Of a stretch of 64,000 nt of DNA, positions 1-9,141 are shown piece after piece. The DNA comes from Pseudomonas songnenensis. Lineage in GTDB: Bacteria; Pseudomonadota; Gammaproteobacteria; Pseudomonadales; Pseudomonadaceae. The DNA is taken from positions 124,001-188,000 of the forward strand of contig NZ_RFFN01000002.1 in assembly GCF_003696315.1 (NCBI RefSeq). Direction: 5' to 3'. Positions within the stretch are counted from its first letter, which is position 1; the number at the start of each line of letters is the position of its first letter. The position numbers and the translations under genes are program-made. The notes below the pieces were generated by a model, which saw only the letters and a program-made list of their open reading frames with translations, made no database searches and had not been told where the DNA came from.

Positions 1-1785
1 TATCCGGACGATCCGGCGATCCAGGTCACCGGTGCCAGCACGGCGCAGGAAATCGGAACCGAAGACCTCGAACGCATCAGCAAAGCGCTCGTGGATGGCG
101 GTATCGCTGTCAAGTCTGCATCGCTCGACGAGCAGGGGCGCGGCGGCCTGGTGCGTCTGGAACGCCAAGATGACCAGTTGCCGGCGAAAGACATTGTCCG
201 CCGCACGCTCGGCGACGCCTATGTCGTTGCCCTCAATCTGGCACCTACAACGCCCGACTGGCTGCGCAGTCTTGGTGCGAGCCCGATGAAACTGGGTCTG
301 GATCTCTCCGGCGGTGTGCACTTCCTCCTGGAAGTCGACATGGAAAAGGCCATCGAGACGCGACTTAACGTTTCCGAGGGCGAGGTCAAGAGTCTGCTGC
401 GCAAGGAGCGCGTGCGCTATCGCAGCCTGCCGAATCTGAAAGATGCCGTGCAGCTGGGCTTCGCCGATGAGGCCACGCTTAGTAATGCGCAGTCGCTGAT
501 CCGCAAGAACTTCACGGACTTCGAGCTGACCTCCTCCGAGCGCAACGGTCAATTCGTGCTGCGCCTGACGCTGACCGAGGCCAAGCTGGCAGAGATTCGT
601 GAGTACTCGATCAAGCAGAACCTGACTACGGTGCGCAATCGCGTCAACGAGCTGGGTGTTGCCGAGCCGCTGGTGCAGCGCCAGGGCGCCAACCGGATCG
701 TAGTCGAGCTGCCGGGCGTCCAGGACACTGCCGAAGCCAAGCGTATTCTCGGCAAGACGGCGAATCTGGAGTTCCGTCTGGCGGCCGATGCCGACGCATC
801 ACGGGCTTCCACCGAGGCGTTCGAGTTCCGCCAGGAAGGCCGTCCGCCGGTCCAGTTGGAGCGCACGCTGATCATCACCGGCGATCAGGTGACCGATGCG
901 CAGGCCAGCTACGACGAGAACGGTCGTCCGCAGGTCAATATCCGTCTCGATGGCCACGGCGGCGATCTGATGAATCGTGCCACGCGCAACAATGTCGGTC
1001 GCAGCATGGCCGTGATCTTCATCGAGCAGCGGCCGCTGACTCGCTACGTGCGGCAGATGGTCGATGGCGTCGAACAGGAAGTGCGCGTCGAAACCTTCCA
1101 GGAAGAGAAGAAGATCATCAGTCTGGCGACTATCCAGTCGCCGCTCGGCAGTCAGTTCCGTATCACCGGTCTCGACGGCCAGGGTGAGTCGTCGGAGCTG
1201 GCGTTGCTGTTGCGCGCTGGTGGCTTGGCCGCGCCGATGTATTTCGCCGAAGAGCGCACCATTGGCCCGAGCCTGGGAGCCGAGAACATCAAGCTGGGCG
1301 TTCAGGCAGCGATGTGGGGCTTCCTCTTCGTCGCCATCTTCATGGTGCTGATCTACAAGTTCTTCGGTGTGCTGGCGACGATTGCGCTGCTCTTCAATAT
1401 GGTGGTACTGACCGCCATGATGTCGATGCTCAATGCCACGCTAACCCTGCCCGGTATTGCCGGTATTGTGCTCACCATGGGTATGGCGGTAGACGCCAAC
1501 GTACTGATCTTCTCGCGAATTCGTGAGGAAATTGCCAATGGCATGTCGATTCAGCGCGCCATCCATGAGGGTTTCGATCGGGCTTTCTCGGCGATCGTCG
1601 ACGGCAACCTGACCACCTTGCTGGTGGGCGGCATTCTGTTCGCCATGGGTACCGGCCCGATCAAGGGCTTTGCGGTGACTCTGTCGATCGGCATCCTGAC
1701 GTCGATGTTCACTGCAATCATCGTGACGCGCGGCATGGTCAACCTGATCTACGGTGGCCGCGATCTCAAGAAGCTGTGGATTTAA
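1..1785 (+). CDS. secD: Protein translocase subunit SecD (5' end outside window)
   Basis: SecD is part of the inner-membrane SecDF-YajC complex, which uses the proton-motive force to help pull preproteins through SecYEG. The reading frame is open from the first base, so the N-terminus and first membrane helix lie outside the window; about 594 residues are visible of a protein usually near 620. The large periplasmic domain comes first, followed from about 1300 by a cluster of hydrophobic helices. The conserved SecD motif GMAVDANVLIF is encoded near 1482-1514. secF starts 12 bp after the stop, the usual operon order. Family assignment is certain; only the true start is unknown. Confidence 0.97.
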   Translation, partial: YPDDPAIQVTGASTAQEIGTEDLERISKALVDGGIAVKSASLDEQGRGGLVRLERQDDQLPAKDIVRRTLGDAYVVALNLAPTTPDWLRSLGASPMKLGLDLSGGVHFLLEVDMEKAIETRLNVSEGEVKSLLRKERVRYRSLPNLKDAVQLGFADEATLSNAQSLIRKNFTDFELTSSERNGQFVLRLTLTEAKLAEIREYSIKQNLTTVRNRVNELGVAEPLVQRQGANRIVVELPGVQDTAEAKRILGKTANLEFRLAADADASRASTEAFEFRQEGRPPVQLERTLIITGDQVTDAQASYDENGRPQVNIRLDGHGGDLMNRATRNNVGRSMAVIFIEQRPLTRYVRQMVDGVEQEVRVETFQEEKKIISLATIQSPLGSQFRITGLDGQGESSELALLLRAGGLAAPMYFAEERTIGPSLGAENIKLGVQAAMWGFLFVAIFMVLIYKFFGVLATIALLFNMVVLTAMMSMLNATLTLPGIAGIVLTMGMAVDANVLIFSRIREEIANGMSIQRAIHEGFDRAFSAIVDGNLTTLLVGGILFAMGTGPIKGFAVTLSIGILTSMFTAIIVTRGMVNLIYGGRDLKKLWI

Positions 1786-1797
1786 GGGGCTAGCACG

Positions 1798-2709
1798 ATG
1801 AAGCGCGTAATCAATTTCATGGGCGTCCGTCATGTGGCCTTCGCTCTTACCGTGCTGCTGACGGTTGCTTCGCTGGCCAGTCTGGTAGTAAAGGGGCTGA
1901 ATTTCGGTCTGGACTTCACCGGCGGCACATTGATCGAGCTGGGCTACGAGCGCCCGGTCGAGCTCGAGCAGGTTCGTGGGCAGTTGGTCCAGTCCGGTTT
2001 TGCCGATGCGGTGGTTCAGAGCTTTGGGGCGACCACCGATGTGCTAGTGCGCATGCCAGGTGACGACCCGCAGCTTGGGGAGCGTGTCGCCAGTGCCCTG
2101 CGTAACGCTGACAGCGGGAATTCGGTGAGCGTAAAGCGCGTCGAGTTCGTAGGGCCGGCCGTGGGTGAGGAACTGCGCGATCAAGGCGGTCTCGGCATGC
2201 TGCTCGCGCTGGGTGGCATCCTGGTTTACGTGGCTTTCCGCTTTCAGTGGAAGTTCGGCCTGGGCGCTGTGCTGTCGCTGTTCCACGATGTGATTCTGGT
2301 GCTCGGGGTGTTCTCGTTTTTCCAGATATCGTTCGATCTAACGGTGCTGGCCGCGGTGCTGGCGGTCATCGGCTATTCGCTGAACGACACCATCGTGATC
2401 TTTGACCGGATCCGCGAGAACTTTCGCATGCTGCGCAAGGCGGAGCTGCTGGAAAACATCAATATCTCCACCACGCAGACACTGCTGCGTACCGTGGCGA
2501 CTTCCGTATCCACCTTGCTCGCCGTAGGCGCGCTGATGGTATTCGGTGGTGAAAACCTTTGGGGTTTCTCGCTTGCGCTATTGATCGGCGTTGGCGCGGG
2601 CACCTACTCGTCGGTCTACGTCGCAGGCATGTTGCTGGTCTGGCTCAAGCTCACCCGCGATGACCTCATTCCGCCAGTGGTAGAAGAGGAAGTCGACGAG
2701 CGCCCCTGA
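1798..2709 (+). CDS. secF: Protein translocase subunit SecF
   Basis: Partner of SecD in the inner-membrane complex that drives late protein export with the proton-motive force. The 303-residue length fits the family. An N-terminal helix (about residues 15-35) is followed by the FGLDFTGGT motif, a periplasmic domain and five C-terminal helices. The SecF motif YSLNDTIVIFDRIREN lies near 2371-2418. The ATG start sits 12 bp after the secD stop, with a purine-rich GGGG just upstream. The charged C-terminal tail (EEEVDERP) is normal. Confidence 0.97.
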   Translation: MKRVINFMGVRHVAFALTVLLTVASLASLVVKGLNFGLDFTGGTLIELGYERPVELEQVRGQLVQSGFADAVVQSFGATTDVLVRMPGDDPQLGERVASALRNADSGNSVSVKRVEFVGPAVGEELRDQGGLGMLLALGGILVYVAFRFQWKFGLGAVLSLFHDVILVLGVFSFFQISFDLTVLAAVLAVIGYSLNDTIVIFDRIRENFRMLRKAELLENINISTTQTLLRTVATSVSTLLAVGALMVFGGENLWGFSLALLIGVGAGTYSSVYVAGMLLVWLKLTRDDLIPPVVEEEVDERP

Positions 2710-2722
2710 TCCTCTCCTGAAC

Positions 2723-2769
2723 TTCCGCAGCCTGACGAGGTCCAAGGCTGCGGAACGGGCGCATGCCCG
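2723..2769 (+). other. Two tandem hairpins after secF
   Basis: A perfect 10-bp stem (TTCCGCAGCC at 2723-2732 with GGCTGCGGAA at 2746-2755) is followed at once by a second stem CGGGC-GCAT-GCCCG (2756-2769). No T-run follows, so a classic intrinsic terminator is not supported. The second hairpin lies just upstream of the AGGAAGAGGA ribosome site of the next gene. It may stabilise the secDF transcript end or insulate the two genes. Confidence 0.55.
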
Positions 2770-2787
2770 AAGGAAGAGGATGTCACT

Positions 2788-3321
2788 GTGAACAAGTCCA
2801 TGTTGGTCGGTACGGCACTCGGTGTGGTGGTCGCCACCGCTGGCGGCGCTTTCGCTACCTATACCCTGGTCGATAGAGGCCCCAAGTTCGCCGAGGTGTT
2901 GGCGATCGAGCCAATCAAAGAGACCATCCGAACGCCCCGTGAGGTATGCAAGGATGTCACGGTGACGAGGCAGAAGCCCGTGCAGGACGAGCATCGCATC
3001 GCGGGTACTGCGGTAGGTGCCGTGGTTGGCGGTCTGCTCGGCAATCAGGTCGGCGGCGGCAATGGCAAGAAGATCGCTACAGTCGCTGGTGCGGTCGGCG
3101 GTGGCTACGCTGGTAATCAGGTGCAGGGGCGAATGCAGGCCAACAGCACCTATACCACCACCGAAACGCGTTGCAGCACGGTTACCGATACGCATGACAA
3201 GGTCGTTGGCTACGACGTCAAGTACGACCTTGGCGGGAAGGTTGGTCGCGTACGTATGGATCGTGATCCGGGAAGTCAGATTCCGGTGCAGGATGGTCAG
3301 CTGTTGTTGTCGCAACAGTGA
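2788..3321 (+). CDS. Glycine-zipper 2TM surface protein (17 kDa antigen / SlyB-like)
   Basis: A 177-residue envelope protein of unknown exact role. The N-terminus has a hydrophobic segment (about residues 6-26) ending in AFATYTLVDRG, which reads as a membrane anchor or uncleaved signal. A glycine-zipper region follows (about residues 72-115) with two alternating blocks rich in GxxxG, such as AVVGGLLGNQVGGG and AVGGGYAGNQVQG, the signature of the Rickettsia 17 kDa surface antigen/SlyB fold. There is no lipobox cysteine at the N-terminus. The GTG start at 2788 is chosen because AGGAAGAGGA at 2771-2780 is well placed. A strong terminator closes the gene. Confidence 0.8.
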   Translation: MNKSMLVGTALGVVVATAGGAFATYTLVDRGPKFAEVLAIEPIKETIRTPREVCKDVTVTRQKPVQDEHRIAGTAVGAVVGGLLGNQVGGGNGKKIATVAGAVGGGYAGNQVQGRMQANSTYTTTETRCSTVTDTHDKVVGYDVKYDLGGKVGRVRMDRDPGSQIPVQDGQLLLSQQ

Positions 3322-3341
3322 TCTGAGCGAAGTCAAAGCTG

Positions 3342-3373
3342 AAAAAAAACGCCCCGATGGGGCGTTTTTTTTG
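3342..3373. terminator. Bidirectional intrinsic terminator
   Basis: The stem ACGCCCC/GGGGCGT with loop GAT is flanked by eight A on the left and eight T on the right. It can end both the rightward glycine-zipper transcript and the leftward suhB transcript. Confidence 0.92.
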
Positions 3374-3381
3374 CGTCATTC

Positions 3382-4197
3382 TCAGCGTTTGAGTGACGGT
3401 GTCAGGTGCGGCTGGATAGCGGTCAGTACGGCCTTGAAGCATTTGGTGTTGCCGGCGACGATCTGTCCTTTCTCGAGGAAGTCGTGACCGCCGCTGAAAT
3501 CGCTGACCAGGCCGCCTGCTTCCTGGATCAGCAGGGCGCCTGCCGCCATGTCCCATTCGGAAAGCCCAAACTCCCAGAATGCATCGAAGCGGCCTGCGGC
3601 CACATAAGCAAGGTCCAGGCTCGCGGCGCCGGCGCGGCGCAGGCCGGAGGTCTGGCCGACCAGGCTGCGGAACATGTTCAGGTAGGCGTCCAGGTTGTCC
3701 ATGTCGCCGTCCTTGAACGGGAAGCCGGTGCCGAGCAGGGCGCCGTCCAGGCTCTTGCGCGCGCTGACTCGCAGGCGACGGCCATTCACTGCTGCGCCGC
3801 GACCGCGGCTTGCGGTGAACTCCTCCTGGCGGACAGGATCCAGAACGACGGCGTGTTCCAGGCGGCCTCGGTATTTGCACGCAATGCTGACGGCGTAGTG
3901 TGGAATGCCGCGTACGAAGTTGGTGGTGCCGTCCAGCGGGTCGATGATCCACAGGTAATCGGCGCCGTCACCGGATCCTTCGAGCAGCCCGCCTTCCTCG
4001 CCGAGGATGCCGTGGGTCGGGTAGGCCTTGCGCAGTGCAGCAACAATGCTTTGCTCGGCGGCCTTATCGATCTCGGTGACGTAATCCTTTGCTTCTTTCT
4101 CGTTGACCGAGATTGCATCCAGGCGATCGGTGGAACGGACAATCAGTTCGCCGGCGCTGCGGGCGGCGCGCAGCGCGATATTCAGCATGGGCTGCAT
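3382..4197 (-). CDS. suhB: Inositol-1-monophosphatase SuhB
   Basis: A Mg2+-dependent phosphatase of the inositol monophosphatase family; in E. coli and Pseudomonas SuhB also takes part in rRNA transcription antitermination and virulence control. The 271 residues match the family. Key motifs are visible: the metal-binding IDPLDGTTNF (about residues 84-93), an upstream GEEGG (about 67-71), and the C-terminal WDMAAGALLIQEAGG (about 215-229). The ATG start is followed by MLNIALRAARSAGELI, the usual N-terminal helix. It is divergent from trmJ, and the two share the 4198-4351 gap. Confidence 0.96.
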   Translation of the reverse strand: MQPMLNIALRAARSAGELIVRSTDRLDAISVNEKEAKDYVTEIDKAAEQSIVAALRKAYPTHGILGEEGGLLEGSGDGADYLWIIDPLDGTTNFVRGIPHYAVSIACKYRGRLEHAVVLDPVRQEEFTASRGRGAAVNGRRLRVSARKSLDGALLGTGFPFKDGDMDNLDAYLNMFRSLVGQTSGLRRAGAASLDLAYVAAGRFDAFWEFGLSEWDMAAGALLIQEAGGLVSDFSGGHDFLEKGQIVAGNTKCFKAVLTAIQPHLTPSLKR

Positions 4198-4351
4198 GGA
4201 TCAATTACCTGGTCGTTAAAGAAAGCGCGAAATTCTATCAGGAAAGCGTCGGCGCATGTAGCGTCACCGGTGCTGTCGCTGGGTCCGGCTGATGGCGGAT
4301 CAAGAGGCGCTTCCTGTAAGCTTTCCGCTCGCTTTCACGCAGAGAATCATC

Positions 4352-5128
4352 GTGTCGCTGCAGAACATTCGTGTCGTGCTGGTCAACACCAGTCACGCTG
4401 GCAACATCGGTGGCGCAGCCCGCGCCATGAAGAACATGGGTCTTTCCCGGCTGGTTCTGGTGGATCCGGAAGATTTTCCAAGCCCCAATGCCGTAGCCAG
4501 GGCGTCCGGCGCGACCGATATTCTCGATGCTGCGCAGGTGGTAGGTACGCTGGAAGAGGCTCTGGTCGGCTGTAGTCTGGTGCTCGGGACCAGTGCGCGC
4601 GATCGACGCATTCCGTGGCCGTTGCTGGATCCGCGAGAGTGCGCGTCGGTTTCCGTGGAGCAGGCAGCTGATGGCAGTGAGGTGGCGTTGGTGTTCGGTC
4701 GGGAGTATGCCGGACTGACCAACGAGGAGCTGCAGCGCTGCCAGTATCATGTCCACATTCCCTCCGATCCGCAGTTCAGCTCGTTGAATCTCGCGGCGGC
4801 GGTGCAGGTGCTTACCTATGAGGTGCGCATGGCCTGGCTGGCGGCCGAGGGGCGGCCGACGAAAGTTGAGAAGCTGGAAACCACGGCCATGCTGGATGCC
4901 CAGCCGGTGACGGTCGATGAGCTGGAGAACTACTTCGGTCATCTCGAGCAGACGCTGGTTGATATTGGTTTTCTCGACCCAGCCAAGCCCAGGCATCTGA
5001 TGCCGCGGTTGCGGCGCCTTTATGGGCGTAGTGGCATCAGCAAGCTGGAAATGAACATCCTGCGCGGTATTCTCTCCGAGACTCAGAAGGCTGCGCGGGG
5101 CGAGCCTCACAAGCGGAGAAGTGATTGA
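4352..5128 (+). CDS. trmJ: tRNA (cytidine/uridine-2'-O-)-methyltransferase TrmJ
   Basis: A SPOUT-class methyltransferase that 2'-O-methylates position 32 of tRNAs. The GTG at 4352 is chosen because the protein then begins with [20 protein letters not shown], matching the known N-terminus, and gives 258 residues; the frame stays open upstream to 4292, but that extension does not resemble the family. SPOUT motifs are seen: [20 protein letters not shown] (N-terminal), [16 protein letters not shown] (about residues 110-125) and [16 protein letters not shown] (about 143-158), the C-terminal knot. The stop overlaps the cysE ATG by one base (TGATG), so the two are translationally coupled. Confidence 0.95.
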   Translation: MSLQNIRVVLVNTSHAGNIGGAARAMKNMGLSRLVLVDPEDFPSPNAVARASGATDILDAAQVVGTLEEALVGCSLVLGTSARDRRIPWPLLDPRECASVSVEQAADGSEVALVFGREYAGLTNEELQRCQYHVHIPSDPQFSSLNLAAAVQVLTYEVRMAWLAAEGRPTKVEKLETTAMLDAQPVTVDELENYFGHLEQTLVDIGFLDPAKPRHLMPRLRRLYGRSGISKLEMNILRGILSETQKAARGEPHKRRSD

Positions 5129-5904
5129 TGTTCGAGCGCGTGCGTGAAGATATTCAGAGCGTTTTCCATCGCGATCCGGCAGCACGCAATGCGTTCGAAG
5201 TCCTGACCTGTTATCCGGGGCTGCACGCCATCTGGATCCACCGCCTTTCCCATTGGTTGTGGGTGCATGACTGGAAGTGGCTGGCGCGCATGTCATCAAA
5301 CCTGGGGCGCTGGTTGACCGGTGTCGAGATCCATCCGGGTGCCAGAATCGGGCGACGTTTCTTCATCGATCACGGCATGGGGATCGTCATTGGGGAGACT
5401 GCAGAGATTGGCGATGACGTGACCCTCTATCACGGTGTCACGCTCGGCGGCACCAGTTGGAACAAGGGCAAGCGCCATCCAACACTCGAAGACGGCGTGA
5501 TCGTCGGTGCCGGGGCGAAAATTCTCGGCCCGTTCACGGTTGGTGCCGGGGCCAAGATCGGTTCGAATGCTGTGGTCACGCGTGAGGTTCCTCCGGGGGC
5601 TACCGCAGTCGGCATTCCGGGGCGCGTTATCGTCAAGTCGAATGACGAGCAGGAGGCCAAGCGCAAGGCCATCGCCGAAAAGATCGGCTTCGATGCCTAC
5701 GGCGTCAGCGAGGACATGCCGGATCCGGTTGCGCGGGCGATCGGCCAACTGCTTGATCACGTGCAGGCGGTTGAGGAGCGTTTGGAAGGCATGTGCGGGG
5801 CATTGAAGGCGCTTGGTAGCGATTACTGCGCCAAAGAACTCCCCGAGCTGCGCGAGGAGGATTTCGTGGAGGTGAAATCCGACGCTGGCGAGGTGCGCAG
5901 CTGA
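5128..5904 (+). CDS. cysE: Serine O-acetyltransferase, short form
   Basis: Transfers acetyl from acetyl-CoA to L-serine, giving O-acetylserine, the direct precursor of cysteine. The 258-residue protein has a short N-terminal helical part and then a left-handed beta-helix of hexapeptide repeats (about residues 65-175): [23 protein letters not shown] carries the catalytic His-Asp region, and [17 protein letters not shown] follows. It lacks the long SATase N-terminal domain seen in the second copy at 21032-21826. The ATG at 5128 overlaps the trmJ stop; a TTG at 5125 is in frame but less likely. Position just upstream of iscR links cysteine supply with Fe-S assembly. Confidence 0.95.
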   Translation: MFERVREDIQSVFHRDPAARNAFEVLTCYPGLHAIWIHRLSHWLWVHDWKWLARMSSNLGRWLTGVEIHPGARIGRRFFIDHGMGIVIGETAEIGDDVTLYHGVTLGGTSWNKGKRHPTLEDGVIVGAGAKILGPFTVGAGAKIGSNAVVTREVPPGATAVGIPGRVIVKSNDEQEAKRKAIAEKIGFDAYGVSEDMPDPVARAIGQLLDHVQAVEERLEGMCGALKALGSDYCAKELPELREEDFVEVKSDAGEVRS

Positions 5905-6004
5905 AGTGCGGGTGGCAGCACCAGCTGGTATCATGTCGCCTAGGAACGCGTGACGCCAGGCTGGCCCAAGGGGCGCTGAATGCCTGACTGAATTAATGGG
6001 TCTT

Positions 6005-6037
6005 ATAGTTGACTCAAATACTCGGGAATTGCATAAT
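6005..6037 (+). promoter_or_regulatory. isc operon promoter with type 1 IscR-like site
   Basis: A TTGACT -35 (6009-6014) and CATAAT -10 (6032-6037) are separated by 17 bp. Positions 6005-6029 read ATAGTTGACTC...ACTCGGGAAT, close to the type 1 [2Fe-2S]-IscR site known from E. coli (ATAs-TTGACT-n-sTC-GGGTAT-like). The site covers the -35 and spacer, as expected for autorepression by holo-IscR. The resemblance is by eye. Confidence 0.85.
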
Positions 6038-6068
6038 TGCGCCAAACCGTAATGCTTGGTGCAGACCG

Positions 6069-6560
6069 ATGCGATTAACCACCAAAGGCCGTTATGCCGT
6101 TACCGCCATGCTTGATCTGGCGCTACATGCGCAGCATGGGCCGGTCTCCCTGGCCGATATTTCCGAGCGGCAGGGTATTTCCCTTTCCTATCTCGAGCAG
6201 CTCTTTGCCAAGCTGCGCCGCAGTAGTCTGGTGACGAGCGTGCGTGGCCCCGGCGGAGGCTATCAGCTATCGCGCGACATGGCCGGTATCCAGGTGGCTC
6301 AGGTTATCGATGCTGTCAATGAATCGGTCGATGCCACACGCTGCCAAGGGCTCGGTGGTTGTCATTCCGGCGATACCTGCCTTACCCACCATCTGTGGTG
6401 CGACTTGAGCCAGCAGATTCATGAATTCCTCAGCGGTATCAGCCTGGCTGACCTGGTCAAGCGCCAGGATGTGCAGCAGGTCGCGCTGCGCCAGGATATG
6501 CGCAAAGCTGGCGGCACTTCGCCGCAGATGGACAAGATAGAAACGTCCGCCATCGAATGA
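6069..6560 (+). CDS. iscR: Fe-S cluster-sensing transcription regulator IscR
   Basis: Rrf2-family regulator that represses the isc operon when it carries a [2Fe-2S] cluster. An in-frame TTG-less extension reaches back to 6009, but the family N-terminus [19 protein letters not shown] places the start at ATG 6069, giving 163 residues. A winged helix-turn-helix occupies roughly residues 1-60, including [14 protein letters not shown]. The three cluster ligands C92, C98 and C104 and the nearby H107 are all present, so cluster sensing should be intact. First gene of the isc operon, with its own target site overlapping the promoter. Confidence 0.97.
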   Translation: MRLTTKGRYAVTAMLDLALHAQHGPVSLADISERQGISLSYLEQLFAKLRRSSLVTSVRGPGGGYQLSRDMAGIQVAQVIDAVNESVDATRCQGLGGCHSGDTCLTHHLWCDLSQQIHEFLSGISLADLVKRQDVQQVALRQDMRKAGGTSPQMDKIETSAIE

Positions 6561-6591
6561 GCAGGGCGACTGCCTGATAGGAGATACCTGA

Positions 6592-7806
6592 ATGAAATTG
6601 CCGATTTACCTGGACTACTCTGCGACCACGCCTGTGGATCCGCGTGTTGCCGCCAAGATGATCGAGTGCCTGACAAACGAAGGCAACTTCGGCAATCCGG
6701 CGTCGCGCTCTCACGCCTTTGGCTGGAAGGCCGAGGAAGCTGTTGAGAATGCGCGTCGCCAGGTCGCCGAGCTGGTCAACGCGGACCCCCGCGAAATCGT
6801 CTGGACCTCCGGCGCTACCGAATCCGACAACCTGGCGATCAAGGGTGTTGCGCATTTCTATGCGTCCAAGGGCAAGCACATCGTCACCACCAAGATCGAA
6901 CACAAAGCGGTGCTGGATACCACTCGCCAGCTTGAGCGCGAAGGTTTCGAGGTTACCTATATCGAACCTGGTGAAGACGGCATCGTCACGCCTGCCATGG
7001 TCGAGGCTGCGCTGCGTGACGACACCATTCTGGTGTCCGTGATGCACGTGAACAACGAGATCGGCACCATCAATGACATCACTGCCATCGGTGAGCTGAC
7101 CCGTTCCCGCGGCATTCTTTTCCATGTCGATGCGGCGCAATCCACCGGCAAGGTCGAGATCGATCTGGATAAGATGAAGGTCGATCTGATGTCCTTCTCT
7201 GCGCACAAGACCTATGGTCCGAAAGGCGTTGGCGCGCTGTATGTCCGTCGCAAGCCGCGCGTACGCCTCGAGGCGCAAATGCACGGTGGCGGTCATGAGC
7301 GCGGCATGCGCTCCGGTACGCTGGCTACCCATCAGCTGGTCGGCATGGGTGAGGCCTTCCGTATCGCCAAGGAAGAGATGGCTCAGGAAAACGAGCATAT
7401 CCGCGCGCTGCGTGATCGCTTCTACAAGCAGGTCGAGCATCTCGAAGAACTCTATGTGAACGGCAGCATGACCGCTCGTGTGCCGCACAACCTGAATCTC
7501 AGTTTCAACTATGTCGAGGGTGAGTCGCTGATCATGGCGCTCAAGGACCTGGCCGTATCGTCCGGTTCCGCCTGTACGTCCGCTTCGCTGGAGCCTTCCT
7601 ACGTGTTGCGCGCCCTGGGGCGTAACGATGAGCTGGCGCACAGCTCCATTCGTTTCACCTTCGGTCGCTTCACTACCGAAGAGGAAATCGACTACGCAGC
7701 TCAGAAGGTATGTGAGGCCGTGACCAAGCTGCGCGAACTCTCGCCCCTGTGGGACATGTTCAAAGACGGCGTCGACATCTCCAAGGTCGAGTGGCAAGCC
7801 CACTGA
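6592..7806 (+). CDS. iscS: Cysteine desulfurase IscS
   Basis: PLP enzyme that takes sulfur from L-cysteine and passes it as persulfide to IscU and other acceptors. The 404 residues equal the usual length. The PLP lysine is K206 in [12 protein letters not shown], and the mobile-loop catalytic cysteine is C328 in [14 protein letters not shown], both at the E. coli positions. An ATG start with AGGAGA upstream lies 31 bp after iscR. The C-terminus VEWQAH is conserved and contacts IscU in known structures. Confidence 0.98.
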   Translation: MKLPIYLDYSATTPVDPRVAAKMIECLTNEGNFGNPASRSHAFGWKAEEAVENARRQVAELVNADPREIVWTSGATESDNLAIKGVAHFYASKGKHIVTTKIEHKAVLDTTRQLEREGFEVTYIEPGEDGIVTPAMVEAALRDDTILVSVMHVNNEIGTINDITAIGELTRSRGILFHVDAAQSTGKVEIDLDKMKVDLMSFSAHKTYGPKGVGALYVRRKPRVRLEAQMHGGGHERGMRSGTLATHQLVGMGEAFRIAKEEMAQENEHIRALRDRFYKQVEHLEELYVNGSMTARVPHNLNLSFNYVEGESLIMALKDLAVSSGSACTSASLEPSYVLRALGRNDELAHSSIRFTFGRFTTEEEIDYAAQKVCEAVTKLRELSPLWDMFKDGVDISKVEWQAH

Positions 7807-7849
7807 CCGGCGTCAAACGCCGCACAGCCTGATCTAAGAGGATTGCACC

Positions 7850-8236
7850 ATGGCATACAGCGATAAGGTCATCGACCACTACGAAAACCCGCGCAACGTC
7901 GGCAAGTTCGACGCTGAAGACCCGAGCATCGGTACCGGCATGGTTGGCGCGCCAGCTTGCGGCGACGTGATGCGCCTGCAGATCAAGGTCAACGAGCAGG
8001 GCGTCATCGAAGACGCCAAGTTCAAGACTTACGGTTGCGGTTCAGCCATTGCCTCCAGCTCCCTCGCAACCGAGTGGATGAAGGGCAAGACGCTGGAAGA
8101 GGCGGAAACCATCAAGAACACCCAGTTGGCAGAAGAGCTGGCGCTGCCGCCGGTGAAGATCCACTGCTCCGTGCTCGCCGAAGATGCGATCAAGGCGGCG
8201 GTGCGTGATTACCGCGAGAAGAAAGGTCTGCTCTAA
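7850..8236 (+). CDS. iscU: Fe-S cluster scaffold IscU
   Basis: Scaffold on which [2Fe-2S] clusters are built from IscS sulfur. 128 residues, as expected. The three cluster cysteines C37 (PACGD), C63 (YGCGSAIAS) and C106 (KIHCSVL) are present with D39, and the HscA recognition motif LPPVK is at residues 99-103. The AAGAGGATTG ribosome site precedes the ATG. Third gene of the isc operon. Confidence 0.98.
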   Translation: MAYSDKVIDHYENPRNVGKFDAEDPSIGTGMVGAPACGDVMRLQIKVNEQGVIEDAKFKTYGCGSAIASSSLATEWMKGKTLEEAETIKNTQLAEELALPPVKIHCSVLAEDAIKAAVRDYREKKGLL

Positions 8237-8247
8237 GGGAGGTTGCA

Positions 8248-8571
8248 ATGGCTATCACCATGACGCCGGCCGCCGCCCAGCATGTTCGTCGCTCGCTGGA
8301 CGGGCGGGGCAAGGGTGTAGGTGTGAGGCTTGGGGTTCGTACGACCGGCTGCTCCGGGTTGGCCTACGTCCTCGAGTTCGTCGATGAGACGGCAGCCGAG
8401 GACTCGGTGTTCGAAAGCCACGGGGTCAAGGTGATCATTGATCCCAAGAGTCTCGTTTACCTCGATGGCACCGAGCTCGACTTCGTGCGCGAAGGGCTCA
8501 ACGAAGGCTTCAAGTTCAATAATCCGAACGTTCGTGGCGAATGCGGCTGCGGCGAGAGCTTCAATATCTGA
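8248..8571 (+). CDS. iscA: Iron-sulfur assembly protein IscA
   Basis: A-type carrier that receives clusters and delivers them to apo-proteins. 107 residues, with the family cysteines C35 (TTGCSGLAY), C99 and C101 (GECGCGESF) all present. The start lies 11 bp after iscU with a good AAGGGAGG ribosome site. Operon position and length agree with IscA rather than ErpA. Confidence 0.97.
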   Translation: MAITMTPAAAQHVRRSLDGRGKGVGVRLGVRTTGCSGLAYVLEFVDETAAEDSVFESHGVKVIIDPKSLVYLDGTELDFVREGLNEGFKFNNPNVRGECGCGESFNI

Positions 8572-8578
8572 GGACGCC

Positions 8579-9100
8579 GTGGGTACTCCCTGTCATTTTG
8601 CACTGTTCGAGTTGAAGCCCGAGTTCGAGCTGGATCTCGTGCATCTTGCTGATCGTTATCGCGAGCTGGCCCGTCAGGTCCACCCCGATCGCTTCGCCGA
8701 CGCTGGGGAAAGCGAGCAGCGCCAGGCGCTGGAGCGCTCTGCCAACCTCAACGAGGCTTACCAGACACTCAAGAGCCCCAGTCGACGTGCGCGCTATCTG
8801 CTCGCCATCGAAGGGCATGAGGTGCCGCTGGAAGCTACCGTGCAGGACCCGGCCTTTCTGATGCAGCAGATGCATTGGCGCGAGGAGCTCGAGGAGCTTC
8901 ATGAGCAGGCCGACCTCGCCGGTGTGGCTGCATTCAAGGCACGATTGAAGCAGGCCCAGCAAGGTCTTAATGATGACTTTGCTCGGATCTGGCGAGATCC
9001 GGCGCATCGCGCCGACGCAGAGCGCTTGGTTCGACGCATGCAGTTTCTCGACAAGCTGACCCAGGAAGTGCGCCAACTCGAAGAGCGCCTCGACGATTAA
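8579..9100 (+). CDS. hscB: Co-chaperone HscB
   Basis: J-type co-chaperone that brings IscU to HscA and stimulates its ATPase. A GTG start at 8579 gives 173 residues beginning with [13 protein letters not shown], the family N-terminus; the open frame further upstream overlaps iscA and is not credible. The J-domain signature is present as HPDRF (about residues 33-37) in [17 protein letters not shown]. The C-terminal helical bundle that binds IscU (about 85-173) follows. Start is only 7 bp after iscA, so translation is probably coupled. Confidence 0.95.
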   Translation: MGTPCHFALFELKPEFELDLVHLADRYRELARQVHPDRFADAGESEQRQALERSANLNEAYQTLKSPSRRARYLLAIEGHEVPLEATVQDPAFLMQQMHWREELEELHEQADLAGVAAFKARLKQAQQGLNDDFARIWRDPAHRADAERLVRRMQFLDKLTQEVRQLEERLDD

Positions 9101-9141
9101 CCCCGCGCAGCGCCCAGCGTTGCGCCCGATATCAGACAGAC

